This document shows positions 12,101-23,168 of a stretch of DNA of 64,000 nucleotides, in pieces. Origin of the DNA: Reticulitermes speratus (lineage: Eukaryota > Arthropoda > Insecta > Blattodea > Rhinotermitidae); contig JAJKFL010000006.1 of the NCBI GenBank assembly GCA_021186555.1, forward strand, positions 468,501 to 532,500. The letters are read 5' to 3'. The notes under the pieces were generated by a model. That model worked only from the letters and a program-made list of their open reading frames with translations. It did not search any database and was not told the origin of the DNA. Every line of letters starts with the position of its first letter. The first letter of the stretch is position 1. Position numbers and translations under genes: made by a program.

Positions 12101-13180
12101 CCATCGACCGACCCACGTACTTACTTTAGTATCAGTTTGCCAACGACCGACCCACGCACTTACTTTAGTATCAGTTTGCCAACGACCGACCCACGCACTT
12201 ACTTTAGTATCAGTTTGCCAACGACCGACCCACGTACTTACTTTAGTATCAGTTTGCCAACGACCGACCCACGCACTTACTTTAGTATCAGTTTGCCAAC
12301 GACCGACCCACGTACTTACTTTAGTATCAGTTTGCCAACGACCGACCCACGTACTTACTTTAGTATCAGTTTGCCAACGACCGACCCACGCACTTACTTT
12401 AGCATCAGTTTGCCAACGACCGACCCACGTACTTACTTTAGTATCAGTTTGCCAACGACCGACCCAAGTACTTACTTTAGTATCAGTTTGCCAACGACCG
12501 ACCCACGCACTTACTTTAGTATCAGTTTGCCAACGACCGACCCACGTACTTACTTTAGTATCAGTTTGCCAACGACCGACCCAAGTACTTACTTTAGTAT
12601 CAGTTTGCCAACGACCGACCCAAGTACTTACTTTAGTATCAGTTTGCCAACGACCGACCCACGTACTTACTTTAGTATCAGTTTGCCAACGACCGACCCA
12701 AGTACTTACTTTAGTATCAGTTTGCCAACGACCGACCCAAGTACTTACTTTAGTATCAGTTTGCCAACGACCGACCCACGTACTTACTTTAGTATCAGTT
12801 TGCCAACGACCGACCCACGCACTTACTTTAGTATCAGTTTGCCAACGACCGACCCACGTACTTACTTTAGTATCAGTTTGCCAACGACCGACCCAAGTAC
12901 TTACTTTAGTATCAGTTTGCCAACGACCGACCCAAGTACTTACTTTAGTATCAGTTTGCCAACGACCGACCCACGTACTTACTTTAGTATCAGTTTGCCA
13001 ACGACCGACCCACGTACTTACTTTAGTATCAGTTTGCCAACGACCGACCCACGTACTTACTTTAGTATCAGTTTGCCAACGACCGACCCAAGTACTTACT
13101 TTAGTATCAGTTTGCCAACGACCGACCCAAGTACTTACTTTAGTATCAGTTTGCCAACGACCGACCCAAGTACTTACTTT
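9130..13180. repeat. 4-kb array of 39/41-bp units
   Basis: Roughly 100 tandem units of acgtacttactttagtat + cagtttgccaacgaccgaccc (39 bp). The left part (9130-9640) is mostly a 41-bp form with gactgcgaccc in place of gaccgaccc, plus some truncated units. Between about 9640 and 10060 both forms alternate, and from 10100 to 13180 the 39-bp form is nearly pure. As 39 bp is 13 codons, a frame of 784 codons (10853-13207) stays open and reads PTTDPRTYFSISL repeatedly. I regard it as a repeat, not a gene. On the minus strand every typical unit contains aaaGTAAGTAc, a 5' splice-site-like sequence. Confidence 0.97.
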
Positions 13181-13269
13181 ACCTCAATAACTTTTTCATT
13201 TCATTAGTCTCGTTTGTTTCCTTTAAGAATCTCATTTTGTTTCATACGAGTATGCTCGCGTGTTGCCTT

Positions 13270-13605
13270 CAATAGTCTCATATGCTCCATTCAATAGTCT
13301 CGCGTGTTTCCGTCAATAGTTTCGCGTCTTTCCTTCAACAGTCCCATGTGCTTCCTTCAATAGTCCCATGTGCCTCCTTCAATAGTCCCATGTGCCTCCT
13401 TCAACAGTCCCATGTTCCTCCTTCAACAGTCCCATGTTCCTCCTTCAACAGTCCCATGTGCTTCCTTCAACAGTCCCATGTGCTTCCTTCAACAGTCCCA
13501 TGTGCTTCCTTCAACAGTCCCATGTGCTTCCTTCAACAGTCCCATGTGCTTCCTTCAACAGTCCCATGTGCTTCCTTCAACAGTCCCATGTGCCTCCTTC
13601 AATAT
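13270..13605. repeat. 22-bp tandem repeat
   Basis: About 15 copies of agtcccatgtgcttccttcaac. Early units (13270-13330) are divergent ('agtctcgcgtgtttcc'), then variants with cctcc, then a homogeneous block at 13450-13590. Open frames across it are period artefacts. Confidence 0.95.
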
Positions 13606-14170
13606 ACTTCCAGTATAATCCTGCTACCTGTACAAAACAACAGAAACAAGACTGCAAATGCTGTATTCGTTGACGCAGTACACACACTTCGCCAAGGCGT
13701 TTTTTAGTCACAATTTCCTACACGTGTACACGTAATGTCATTTACGCCCATAACAAATGTACGGCCTGCCTGCGCCGATTTTCACGAAGTTCCAGTCAGC
13801 ATATGTTTGTAGAAACAGCTTGTGCTGAGTTTTATCCAAATCGGATGAAAAATGTAGACAACGCGGGCAGAACATCATTTACGCCCCCTAAGTATGACTG
13901 TGGCGTGGTCTTGGTCTCCACAAAGGCGTGCAGCGCATTAAAACGAACCTTCGCCACGTGCCCCGTGCTACAAACAGAGGCTCACAAACCCCACCACTGC
14001 ACTTGCATTGTGCCAGTAACACGCACGACACCTGCGTTCACAAAATCACGCACTTCGTCTTCTGTTTGCCGTCGTCGCTGTGGTTGTCTATGCAGTGCTT
14101 CCAACCGAACAAAACGAAAACACCTACTTCCGTCCTTGTTACGCCCTTAGGACCAACAAACAGGCTGCAG
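13606..14170. other. Intergenic, no gene recognised
   Basis: Overlapping short open frames occur here but none shows a recognisable domain or a clear exon structure. Confidence 0.45.
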
Positions 14171-14177
14171 GCGCGTT

Positions 14178-14560
14178 TGGAGGTTTTCACAGCGGTGAGA
14201 TTGAAGGTCTCGTTCTTCTGGGGTGTGACTTTGCAACAATGGGTAATCGGTTCCCGACGTTTCGAAGGAACGTCGTGTCTTCGCCTTCAAGTGTCTTGAG
14301 TTTCGAAATGAAATCTATATCCGTGAAGATGAAGACACTATGTTCCTTCAAAAATTCGGGAACCCTTTACCCATTGCCGCAACGTCACGTAGGTCACACG
14401 TGAGTAATAAAATAGAAGCCTCAACTGCGCTAAAAAAAAACAACACTGTATAGATGAGACGGCTGCTATCCTCTAGGATGTGACGCCGTGTAGTTTGGTA
14501 GACTGACACCAACGTTTCGGAGGAACCTGCTATTTCAACTTTCAGGGTGGAAGAATATGC
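14178..14560. mobile_element. Fold-back element copies
   Basis: At 14178-14400 a fold-back element has the left arm 'ttctggggtgtgactttgcaac...gggtaatcggttcccgacgtttcgaagg' and the right arm 'ttcgggaaccctttacccattgccgcaacgtcac'. A half-copy follows at 14476-14560 ('gtgacgccgtgtagtttggtagactgacaccaacgtttcggagg'). Confidence 0.6.
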
Positions 14561-15263
14561 CACGCGTGAAAGAAAATGGTTATGATATACGAACGGAGAA
14601 ACGGCCCAATAGGAGACAGTTATATAGAGGGCGGAAGTAGAGAGTGGAAAATTTGGGGGGAGGGGTAATATTGAACTGGTCACAAATAAAATCAAAAGTG
14701 CAAAATAAATAAATTTAATATGGTGAAATTAATAAGATTAATAAAATAAAGGTAGCAGGTTCGATACGTTTCTACCAAAATCCACGCCGCTAATTCCGGG
14801 CACACAGCAGCCTTCACAGCCACTGAGGAACACCAAACCCCACACTGTATATTTACATTTAAATTAGCGTTCAATTTTTAAATACTTAATGAGGTTTAGG
14901 CGATGTATTTATAATTACACTGCTGCATGACAATGCAACTCTAACTTCATACATAAAAATCCAGAATACGAGTGCAATGCTTATTTATACACGAACTGTA
15001 TGTTTTGCTTTCCAAGAACATAGTCAAACTGGAGTAAAGTTGTCCCTACGGTTAAATGGTTACAACACCATGAAAACTAATTTAATGTCGTATCATTAAA
15101 ATCTAATTTCATTGCACCAGTTAAAAATTCTTAATTCCGTTACATGTGATTACCTCGCTTAAAGTTATTCGACGAAGCTTCTAATTTCGCCATATTGCAT
15201 AGCGACTGATGTCAATAATATGGCGAAGCCTACTTTGTTTAAATAAGCAACAAATGTACTTAC

Positions 15264-15390
15264 CGATACCGGGAACAGCTTTTGCTGCTTTGTTGACAGT
15301 TTTCGTCTGGTTCTGTTGCGGGTCAGTTGGTGTTGTTGTGCTGCTGTCTTCAACAGGTTGTAACGCTTCTTTGGTTGTAGTGCAACCCAT
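15264..15390 (-). CDS. Candidate first coding exon, unknown gene
   Basis: On the minus strand an ATG at 15390-15388 opens a 42-codon stretch beginning MGCTTTKEALQPVEDSSTTT and ending AKAVPGI. It meets a strong donor (G|GTAAGTAC) at 15264/15263. Gly2-Cys3 after the initiator Met is the classic N-myristoylation plus palmitoylation signal, so a membrane-anchored cytoplasmic protein is a plausible product. The stretch is Thr/Gln/Lys-rich and low in hydrophobics, as in disordered N-termini. I found no second exon in the repeat-filled DNA to the left, so the gene is unidentified. An in-frame Met lies four codons upstream (MRLTMGC); I prefer the inner ATG because of the MGC context. Confidence 0.45.
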
Positions 15391-16372
15391 TGTTAACCTC
15401 AACTGCTAACTATTTAGCAGAACAGTCAGTCGTTTGCAGACCCAGTAAGACGAAAGCGAGTAACTGGGAAGTATAATACAGGATTTGTAACGTATCCACA
15501 AACTGCTGCCGAACAATATCGCGCGACTACGATTACACACGAACAGATTACGTCACAACAAACATCTGTATCGAGTCTTGCTGTCTAATGGCCGTCATAA
15601 TTGTCTCAATCTACGTGAAAATGTTCAAAGTCTCTTTTCTCTTTACCACCACACATCACAGTATATATATATCAGTTCTGACACACAGCACACACTTCAA
15701 ATTAACATATGCTAAATCACACGGCGACACTCAATAATTATGATCAGAATGCAGTCTGCTTCGAGCTGTTTTTTTTCACTAAATAAGAAAACGTTTCTTC
15801 GTGAACAGGTATCGTTTATGTTAACAGTTTCAATATTACATTTTATGCTGACTTTTAACAATACCGCATTTTAAGATAAGACAAAAAATATAAGCTTCAC
15901 ATGCCTAGCAAGATCACAATTATGAACAACTAATACGTACGATAAAATACGCAGAGCCTCGATGTCAAAGCGACTGATGATGGACAAATACTGACAGCCT
16001 TTCGTACAATTACAAGCCTGTAGATGGCGGTGATATCGATACATCACCCCCCGGCTAAGAGACGAGTTAACTGAATATACAAAAATAGTTTCGAAATGGT
16101 AGCTTTTCTCTGTCTTTACTATGTCAGCATGGACTGCGTATGCTGTCTCTCCTTATACTGGCTAGAGAGACGGAGGCGTATAGCGTGCACGCAAACAAAC
16201 TTCGCACTATTACCTGTTACAATAACATCACGCAACAAATTGTGGTTAAGAGTGGAGGAAATGTGTTTTCTGCCTTAGCACGCCCATTATTCTCGGGCTG
16301 TTTTAGCCGTTAAAACAATTTGGAAGTACTTTTCTGTTTAATCCTCGCCCATATCCATTTACGTGACTTCAG
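15391..16372. other. Intergenic upstream of candidate exon
   Basis: No coding signal. It would contain the promoter of the minus-strand exon at 15264-15390 if that is real. A TATATATATA stretch lies at about 15662-15671, too far from the ATG to assign. Confidence 0.4.
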
Positions 16373-16606
16373 GCTTCCACCGCGATGTTGATGAGATCTG
16401 CGCTCCTCTGGGGTATTACGCAGCGTCGAGTGGTAATCCCTTACCGACGTTTCGGGACAACGTATCGATCCCATCTTCAAGGGTCAAGAAGCCCGATAAC
16501 TTCTTGACCCTTGAAGATGGGATCGATACGTTGTCCCGAAACGTCGGTAAAGAATTACCACTCGACACTGCGTAATACCCCAGAGGAGCGAAGATCTCAA
16601 GCATTG
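16373..16606. mobile_element. Near-perfect inverted repeat (GAAACGT family)
   Basis: Two arms of about 105 bp read gctcctctggggtattacgc ... ccgacgtttcgggacaac ... cttcaagggtcaagaag, and then the inverse, separated by about 8 nt (cccgataa) near 16492-16499. It is the same family as 41125-41335: 'ttccaccgcgatgttgatgag' here, 'ttccgccgcgatgttgatgag' there. Confidence 0.9.
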
Positions 16607-17749
16607 CTTTGTTGGAAGTTGATAGGCGCTTCCGTCTGTAGCAAAGCGGTCGGCGCGCGAAGCTAACCTTTCACCTCCATCCAGTGGCGAAAGAGAATGA
16701 GTGGAGGTATATACCCATTTTTTCGTATGTCTTCATGAAGCGATGCTTAATTAAGCACAACGAAAAATTTATCTTGACCTTGTATCAAACACTAGGTCAC
16801 TTGCGCACGGGTTACAGCTCTGCTTTACACGTGACCCCACGAGGGCTCTACCTGCAGTCATGACTTGCCAATCAACGCATCGGAGCTGAGGGACGTCGTG
16901 AAGCTGGTAAAAACGGACTTAAACGGACATGTGCCGGACATCTTTCGCAGGGTCTTTTTGATGGGAGACCTAGATCAGGTCAGTCTAATAGGCCCAGCAC
17001 AAGAAGTTTCGTATTTTTTGCGTGATGATGTCAGCAAGACCAGCTTCCGAAACGTTATGTCTCCTCGGACAAAACGAGAAGATGGACAGTGTACAATATA
17101 TGGGCCAATTTTATAGCATACGAAACTTACTTCTAACACGTACCAATTTAATGACCTTTATTTTCCCCACGCTACAAGATCCTACGAACATTATGACAGC
17201 AATGTTTGAGACTTACTAATAACGACAATACGCTATTATATCTCAAACCGATGTAAGCCTGAGTGAATTCACATTTTTTTTCATCACAATAATGCATGTA
17301 GCAGCAGAAGATAACAACAGACCAAGCGCTATATGTAGGGGCAAGACTTGCTGTAAAGTTGTGTGAATTCTCAGGGCCGCGACCCACAGTTTGGTAACCA
17401 CACAGCCTACGTAGCGTCGAATATTGGGATTAACGGCGAATAACGAATTGGGAACGACGCGAAGGCGGTGGTGTGTGTACATGTAAGGCAACAGCCGAGC
17501 GTCTGCCGTAAAGGCCCAGGAAAGCCGTTCGGAGGGCCGCAATTCAAACACGGGACCTCCCGGATGCGAAAGGCTATCGGCCAACGTCGATATTTTTCAG
17601 ATAGCTAATACAAGCGGGGACCGGCGCGCTGGTCCCATGCTCCCCTCCCCACCTCTCCCACTGGGCACAGCTAGTGGCCACCCTTGCATGCGCGCCAGGA
17701 CGCCTCATGGAGTAGAGGCTCATCGGCGCCAACAGGACGTCGTCGACCC
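16607..17749. other. Intergenic with SINE remnants
   Basis: At 16640-16740 there is a SINE-body-like scrap (gaaagagaatgagtggaggtatatac). At about 17030-17090 lies a copy of the gcttccgaaacgttatg core with 'gatgtcagcaagaccagcttcc' before it. At about 17385-17595 the minus strand resembles a third tRNA-derived SINE head (tggccgatagcctttcgca, then ggtcccgtgtttgaattg). No gene was identified; the open frame at 16865-17116 overlaps these repeats. Confidence 0.45.
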
Positions 17750-19390
17750 AACCGATCTACCGGGTGACAGCCGCACAGTCTGCTGACTTGCCTACACTCC
17801 CACTAGCACTACACACGACGACCCGACCGATCTACCGGGTGACAGCCGCACAGTCTGCTGACTTGCCTACACTCCCACTAGCACTACACACGACGACCCG
17901 ACCGATCTACCGGGTGACAGCCGCACAGTCTGCTGACTTGCCTACACTCCCACTAGCACTACACACGACGACCCGACCGATCTACCGGGTGACAGCCGCA
18001 CAGTCTGCTGACTTGCCTACACTCCCACTAGCACTACACACGACGACCCGACCGATCTACCGGGTGACAGCCGCACAGTTGCTGACTTGCCTACACTCCC
18101 ACTAGCACTACACACGACGACCCGACCGATCTACCGGGTGACAGCCGCACAGTCTGCTGACTTGCCTACACTCCCACTAGCACTACACACGACGACCCGA
18201 CCGATCTACCGGGTGACAGCCGCACAGTCTGCTGACTTGCCTACACTCCCACTAGCACTACACACGACGACCCGACCGATCCACCGGGTGACAGCCGCAC
18301 AGTCTGCTGACTTGCCTACACTCCCACTAGCACTACACACGACGACCCAACCGATCTACCGGGTGACAGCCGCACAGTCTGCTGACTTGCCTACACTCCC
18401 ACTAGCACTACATACGACGACCCGACCGATCTACCGGGTGACAGCCGCACAGTCTGCTGACTTGCCTACACTCCCACTAGCACTACACACGACGACCCGA
18501 CCGATCTACCGGGTGACAGCCGCACAGTCTGCTGACTTGCCTACATCCCACTAGCACTACACACGACGACCCGACCGATCTACCGGGTGACAGCCGCACA
18601 GTCTGCTGACTTGCCTACACTCCCACTAGCACTACACACGACGACCCGACCGATCTACCGGGTGACAGCCGCACAGTCTGCTGACTTGCCTACACTCCCA
18701 CTAGCACTACACACGACGACCCGACCGATCTACCGGGTGACAGCCGCACAGTCTGCTGACTTGCCTACACTCCCACTAGCACTACATACGACGACCCGAC
18801 CGATCTACCGGGTGACAGCCGCACAGTCTGCTGACTTGCCTACACTCCCACTAGCACTACATACGACGACCCGACCGATCTACGGGTGACAGCCGCACAG
18901 TCTGCTGACTTGCCTACACTCCCACTAGCACTACACACGACGACCCGACCGATCTACCGGGTGACAGCCGCACAGTCTGCTGACTTGCCTACACTCCCAC
19001 TAGCACTACATACGACGACCCGACCGATCTACCGGGTGACAGCCGCACAGTCTGCTGACTTGCCTACACTCCCACTAGCACTACACACGACGACCCGACC
19101 GATCTACCGGGTGACAGCCGCACAGTCTGCTGACTTGCCTACACTCCCACTAGCACTACATACGACGACCCGACCGATCTACCGGGTGACAGCCGCACAG
19201 TCTGCTGACTTGCCTACACTCCCACTAGCACTACATACGACGACCCGACCGATCTACCGGGTGACAGCCGCACAGTCTGCTGACTTGCCTACACTCCCAC
19301 TAGCACTACATACGACGACCCGACCGATCTACCGGGTGACAGCCGCAGTCTGCTGACTTGCCTACACTCCCACTAGCACTACACACGACC
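17750..19390. repeat. 75-bp tandem array
   Basis: About 21-22 units of 75 bp beginning cgggtgacagccgcacagtc and ending gacccgaccgatctac. They are almost identical apart from cacacg/catacg variants and rare single-base deletions (18080, 18546, 18884, 19347). The period equals 25 codons, so frames such as 17764-18105 and 18886-19356 remain open, but each single-base deletion breaks them and no start or splice context exists. Confidence 0.97.
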
Positions 19391-19529
19391 CGACCCGCAC
19401 TGTCAGTGCCACTAGCGTCCTGTCACCTACGGCTTTAAGGTAACTTGCACGCCAGGTAACGTTGATTACTTTGTACCTTATGCAATTACAGTCTCCTCCA
19501 GCAAACTAATGTATTTTACACTTCAATAA

Positions 19530-20010
19530 AGGGGTCAAAAGGCTGACTCGGGTCCTGGTGGGGCATACCGATGTCCATAGGTATACATCATTAAATATCA
19601 GGAAATGCCCCCCTGTAATGGGGTTGGGTCAGCAAGTCCTATCTCTCACCTCCAAATGGTGGCCCTGGTAATACGCTCTGAGGTGAGAGCTCAGAGTGTA
19701 GCTGAGAGAGAAGGACGAAATGCGAATTTCCGGCGCCTTAAAACGGGAGCATTGGGCTAAGGGAAGGAAAACCCTGACAGAAAATCAAGGGGGAGGGGGG
19801 CATCTGTAGGTGGGTAAAACCAGCTTCCCTAGGGGAAGGAACCCTGATTACAAACCCAGTCCTCCAAGGTGGGGGTTGAGCATAGGGCCAACAACCCTAT
19901 CTCGGAAAAAACGTGTTACGAAACGTCATGATGAGCCTCGGGTGGAGAGTGGAGGCGACTTGCAGAGGCAGCTAAGGCCGACCGCGGGCTGTGGTGCTAA
20001 GGAAGAAGAA
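19530..20010 (+). mobile_element. Probable 5' region of a non-LTR retrotransposon
   Basis: GC-rich, non-tandem block with 'gggtcctggtggggcatac', 'ggaaaaccctgacagaaaatc', 'accagcttccctagggg', 'gagcatagggccaacaacc' and a final run 'gctaaggaagaagaagaagac'. It looks like the 5' untranslated end of an RTE-like element whose 3' ends are scattered in this window. The assignment rests on general resemblance, and no ORF of the element follows. Confidence 0.35.
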
Positions 20011-20078
20011 GAAGACACTTCAATAAAATGTTTGTATTTTATTACAAAATAAACTTTCATGCTTTTGTAAGTTTGAGA

Positions 20079-22396
20079 ACTAATTGGTTTCTGGACTTTG
20101 TCCATCGTCCGGAAATCTAAAATAACGACGTTTCGGAAGCTGGATCTGCTGCCGTCCTCAGGTGAAGGGGGAGGGAGACACCTACTCTGTTGGGTCCCTT
20201 AGATAGAGCTAACCTCAACAAAACGTTTCGGAAGCTGGATCTGCTTCCGTCCTCAGGTGAAGGGAGACACCTACTGTGTTGGGTCCCTTAGACCGAGCTA
20301 ACCTCAACACGACGTTTCGGAAGCTGGATCTGCTGCCGTCCTCAGGTGAAGGGGGAGGGAGACACCTACTCTGTTGGGTCCCTTAGATAGAGCTAACCTC
20401 AACAAAACGTTTCGGAAGCTGGATCTGCTTCCGTCCTCAGGTGAAGGGAGACACCTACTGTGTTGGGTCCCTTAGACCGAGCTAACCTCAACACGACGTT
20501 TCGGAAGCTGGATCTGTTTCCGTCCTCAGGTGAAGGGAGAGGGAGACACCTACTGTGTTGGGTCCCTTAGACAGAGCTAACTTCAACACGACGTTTCGGA
20601 AGCTGGATCTGTTTCCGTCCTCAGGTGAAGGGAGAGGGAGACACCTACTCTGTTGGGTCCCTTAGATAGAGCTAACCTCAACAAAACGTTTCGGAAGCTG
20701 GATCTGCTTCCGTCCTCAGGTGAAGGGAGACACCTACTGTGTTGGGTCCCTTAGACCGAGCTAACCTCAACACGACGTTTCGGAAGCTGGATCTGTTTCC
20801 GTCCTCAGGTGAAGGGAGAGGGAGACACCTACTGTGTTGGGTCCCTTAGACAGAGCTAACCTCAACACGACGTTTCGGAAGCTGGATCTGTTTCCGTCCT
20901 CAGGTGAAGGGAGAGGGAGACACCTACTGTGTTGGGTCCCTTAGACAGAGCTAACCTCAACACGACGTTTCGGAAGCTGGATCTGTTTCCGTCCTCAGGT
21001 GAAGGGAGAGGGAGACACCTACTGTGTTGGGTCCCTTAGACAGAGCTAACCTCAACACGACGTTTCGGAAGCTGGATCTGTTTCCGTCCTCAGGTGAAGG
21101 GAGAGGGAGACACCTACTGTGTTGGGTCCCTTAGACAGAGCTAACCTCAACACGACGTTTCGGAAGCTGGATCTGTTTCCGTCCTCAGGTGAAGGGAGAC
21201 GGAGACACCTACTGTGTTGGGTCCCTTAGACAGAGCTAACCTCAACACGACGTTTCGGAAGCTGGATCTGTTTCCGTCCTCAGGTGAAGGGAGAGGGAGA
21301 CACCTACTGTGTTGGGTCCCTTAGACAGAGCTAACCTCAACACGACGTTTCGGAAGCTGGATCTGTTTCCGTCCTCAGGTGAAGGGAGAGGGAGACACCT
21401 ACTGTGTTGGGTCCCTTAGACAGAGCTAACCTCAACACGACGTTTCGGAAGCTGGATCTGTTTCCGTCCTCAGGTGAAGGGAGAGGGAGACACCTACTGT
21501 GTTGGGTCCCTTAGACAGAGCTAACCTCAACACGACGTTTCGAAAGCTGGATCTGTTTCCGTCCTCAGGTGAAGGGAGAGGGAGACACCTACTGTGTTGG
21601 GTCCCTTAGACAGAGCTAACCTCAACACGACGTTTCGGAAGCTGGATCTGTTTCCGTCCTCAGGTGAAGGGAGAAGGAGACACCTACTGTGTTGGGTCCC
21701 TTAGACAGAGCTAACCTCAACACGACGTTTCGGAAGCTGGATCTGTTTCCGTCCTCAGGTGAAGGGAGAGGGAGACACCTACTGTGTTGGGTCCCTTAGA
21801 CAGAGCTAACCTCAACACGACGTTTCGGAAGCTGGATCTGTTTCCGTCCTCAGGTGAAGGGAGAGGGAGACACCTACTGTGTTGGGTCCCTTAGATGAGC
21901 TAACCTCAACATGACGTTTCGGAAGCTGGATCTGTTTCCGTCCTCAGGTGAAGGGAGAGGGAGACACCTACTGTATTGGGTCCCTTAGATGAGCTAACCT
22001 CAACATGACGTTTCGGAAGCTGGATCTGTTTCCGTCCTCAGGTGAAGGCAGTGGGAGACACCTACTGTGTTGGGTCCCTTAGATGAGCTAACCTCAATCA
22101 CTGGACCTCTATCCATGCGGCTCCAGGAACAGACACAATCTCAAAGAAGGTCATCTAAAACAATCAAAACTAGTCCAGCATGCCTCTGAAGAGGGTCATA
22201 GGGTAGACTGGGATGAAGCCAGGATTTTGGAAATTGACAGGTCCAGTGATTGAGGTTAGCTCATCTAAGGGACCCAACGGAGTAGGTGTCTCCCTCCCCC
22301 TTCACCTGAGGACGGAAGCAGATCCAGCTTCCGAAACGTCGTTATTTTAGATTTCCAGAAGTTGGACAAAGTCCAGAAACCAATTAGTTGTCAATG
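20079..22396. repeat. 95-bp array enclosed by inverted arms
   Basis: The left edge (20079-20220: ggtttctggactttgtccat, ccggaaatctaaaataacg, acgtttcggaagctggatct) is mirrored by the right edge (22255-22396: agatccagcttccgaaacg, ttattttagatttccag, gacaaagtccagaaacc). Between them run about 20 direct repeats of a 95-bp unit (acgacgtttcggaagctgg ... agagctaacctcaac). Some units near the left lack the 'gagg' segment and alternate with longer ones, giving a short higher-order period (20165-20470). The segment 22090-22250 is unique spacer before the inverted right arm. The same inverted pair without expansion occurs at 3788-4190 and 44095-44375. Confidence 0.95.
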
Positions 22397-22603
22397 TTAC
22401 GTACCGTCGTCAGAACCTTTTAGAATTTATCTTTTAAGTTTCTTTATATCTTTATTGGTGGCAGTGCGCAAGTTCTTGGAACCAAACAGACGTCTTACAT
22501 TGAAAGTGTATTCCACTGTTCTTCACGACGGTATATCTGTCGAGGTCAGTCACAAACATTGAGAGCCTACTGCATGTCTGCCTTCTTTTGGTCTGTGTTG
22601 TCG

Positions 22604-22842
22604 TGTGTAACAGAATGCCGTGTGACAGGCTGACCACGTGTCGTGTGTAACAGAATGCCGTGTGACAGGCTGACCACGTGTCGTGTGTAACAGAATGCCG
22701 TGTGACAGGCTGACCACGTGTCGTGTGTAACAGAATGCCGTGTGACAGGCTGACCACGTGTTGTGTGTAACAGAATGCCGTGTGACAGGCTGACCACGTG
22801 TTGTGTGTAACAGAATGCCGTGTGACAGGCTGACCACGTGTC
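22604..22842. repeat. 40-bp tandem repeat with E-box
   Basis: Six copies of gtgtgtaacagaatgccgtg + tgacaggctgaccacgtgtc. Each unit contains CACGTG, so six E-box hexamers are spaced exactly 40 bp apart. The last two units have ttgtg instead of tcgtg. Confidence 0.95.
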
Positions 22843-22930
22843 CAAGGAGTCCTGCCAAATGTCTATAAACAAGATTTATAAACTCAGACAACAGGAACAC
22901 CTGAGCTGCACTGGCCTGGAAGCAGTTAAC

Positions 22931-23159
22931 TAAACTAACTAACTAACTAACTAAACTAACTAACCAACTAACTCCATGGAGCAGAGTCCTTCTTGAGAAG
23001 CTAACAGGTCGTCAGCTAGTCAAGAAAACCCCCGCGTTTTATGGAACCCGAAGGTTCATTACCGCACTCACAAGAGCCCGCCACCTGTCCCTATCCTGAG
23101 CCATATCAATCCAGTCCATGTCCCCCCATCCCACTAATTGAAGATCCATTTTACTGAAC
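22931..23159 (-). mobile_element. 5'-truncated non-LTR insertion
   Basis: Minus-strand retrotransposon 3' end. On the plus strand it begins with a (CTAA)n tail, then 'ctccatggagcagagtcc', then the end of the post-RT coding region (minus-strand [15 protein letters not shown]). Flanking gcagttaac at 22922-22930 and 23160-23168 is a target-site duplication, so this is a short, heavily 5'-truncated copy of the family at 49716-50346. Confidence 0.85.
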
Positions 23160-23168
23160 GCAGTTAAC

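Noticed and set aside
9130-13180. CRISPR-like array
   Set aside because: Units are contiguous without unique spacers, and the host is eukaryotic.
10853-13207. 784-codon open reading frame (PTTDPRTYFSISL repeats)
   Set aside because: The 39-bp period is a multiple of three and happens to lack stops; several frames and both strands are open over parts of it, and units with indels shift it. Minisatellite, not a gene.
13282-13707. 141-codon frame overlapping the 22-bp repeats
   Set aside because: Three forward frames are open at once, typical of a 22-bp repeat free of stops.
16865-17116. 83-codon frame with MPINASELRDVVKLVKTD
   Set aside because: Overlaps a GAAACGT-type repeat segment and has no recognisable domain or exon borders.
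17764-19356. Series of 100-156-codon frames with identical 25-residue repeats
   Set aside because: Period artefact of the 75-bp array; frames end at single-base deletions.
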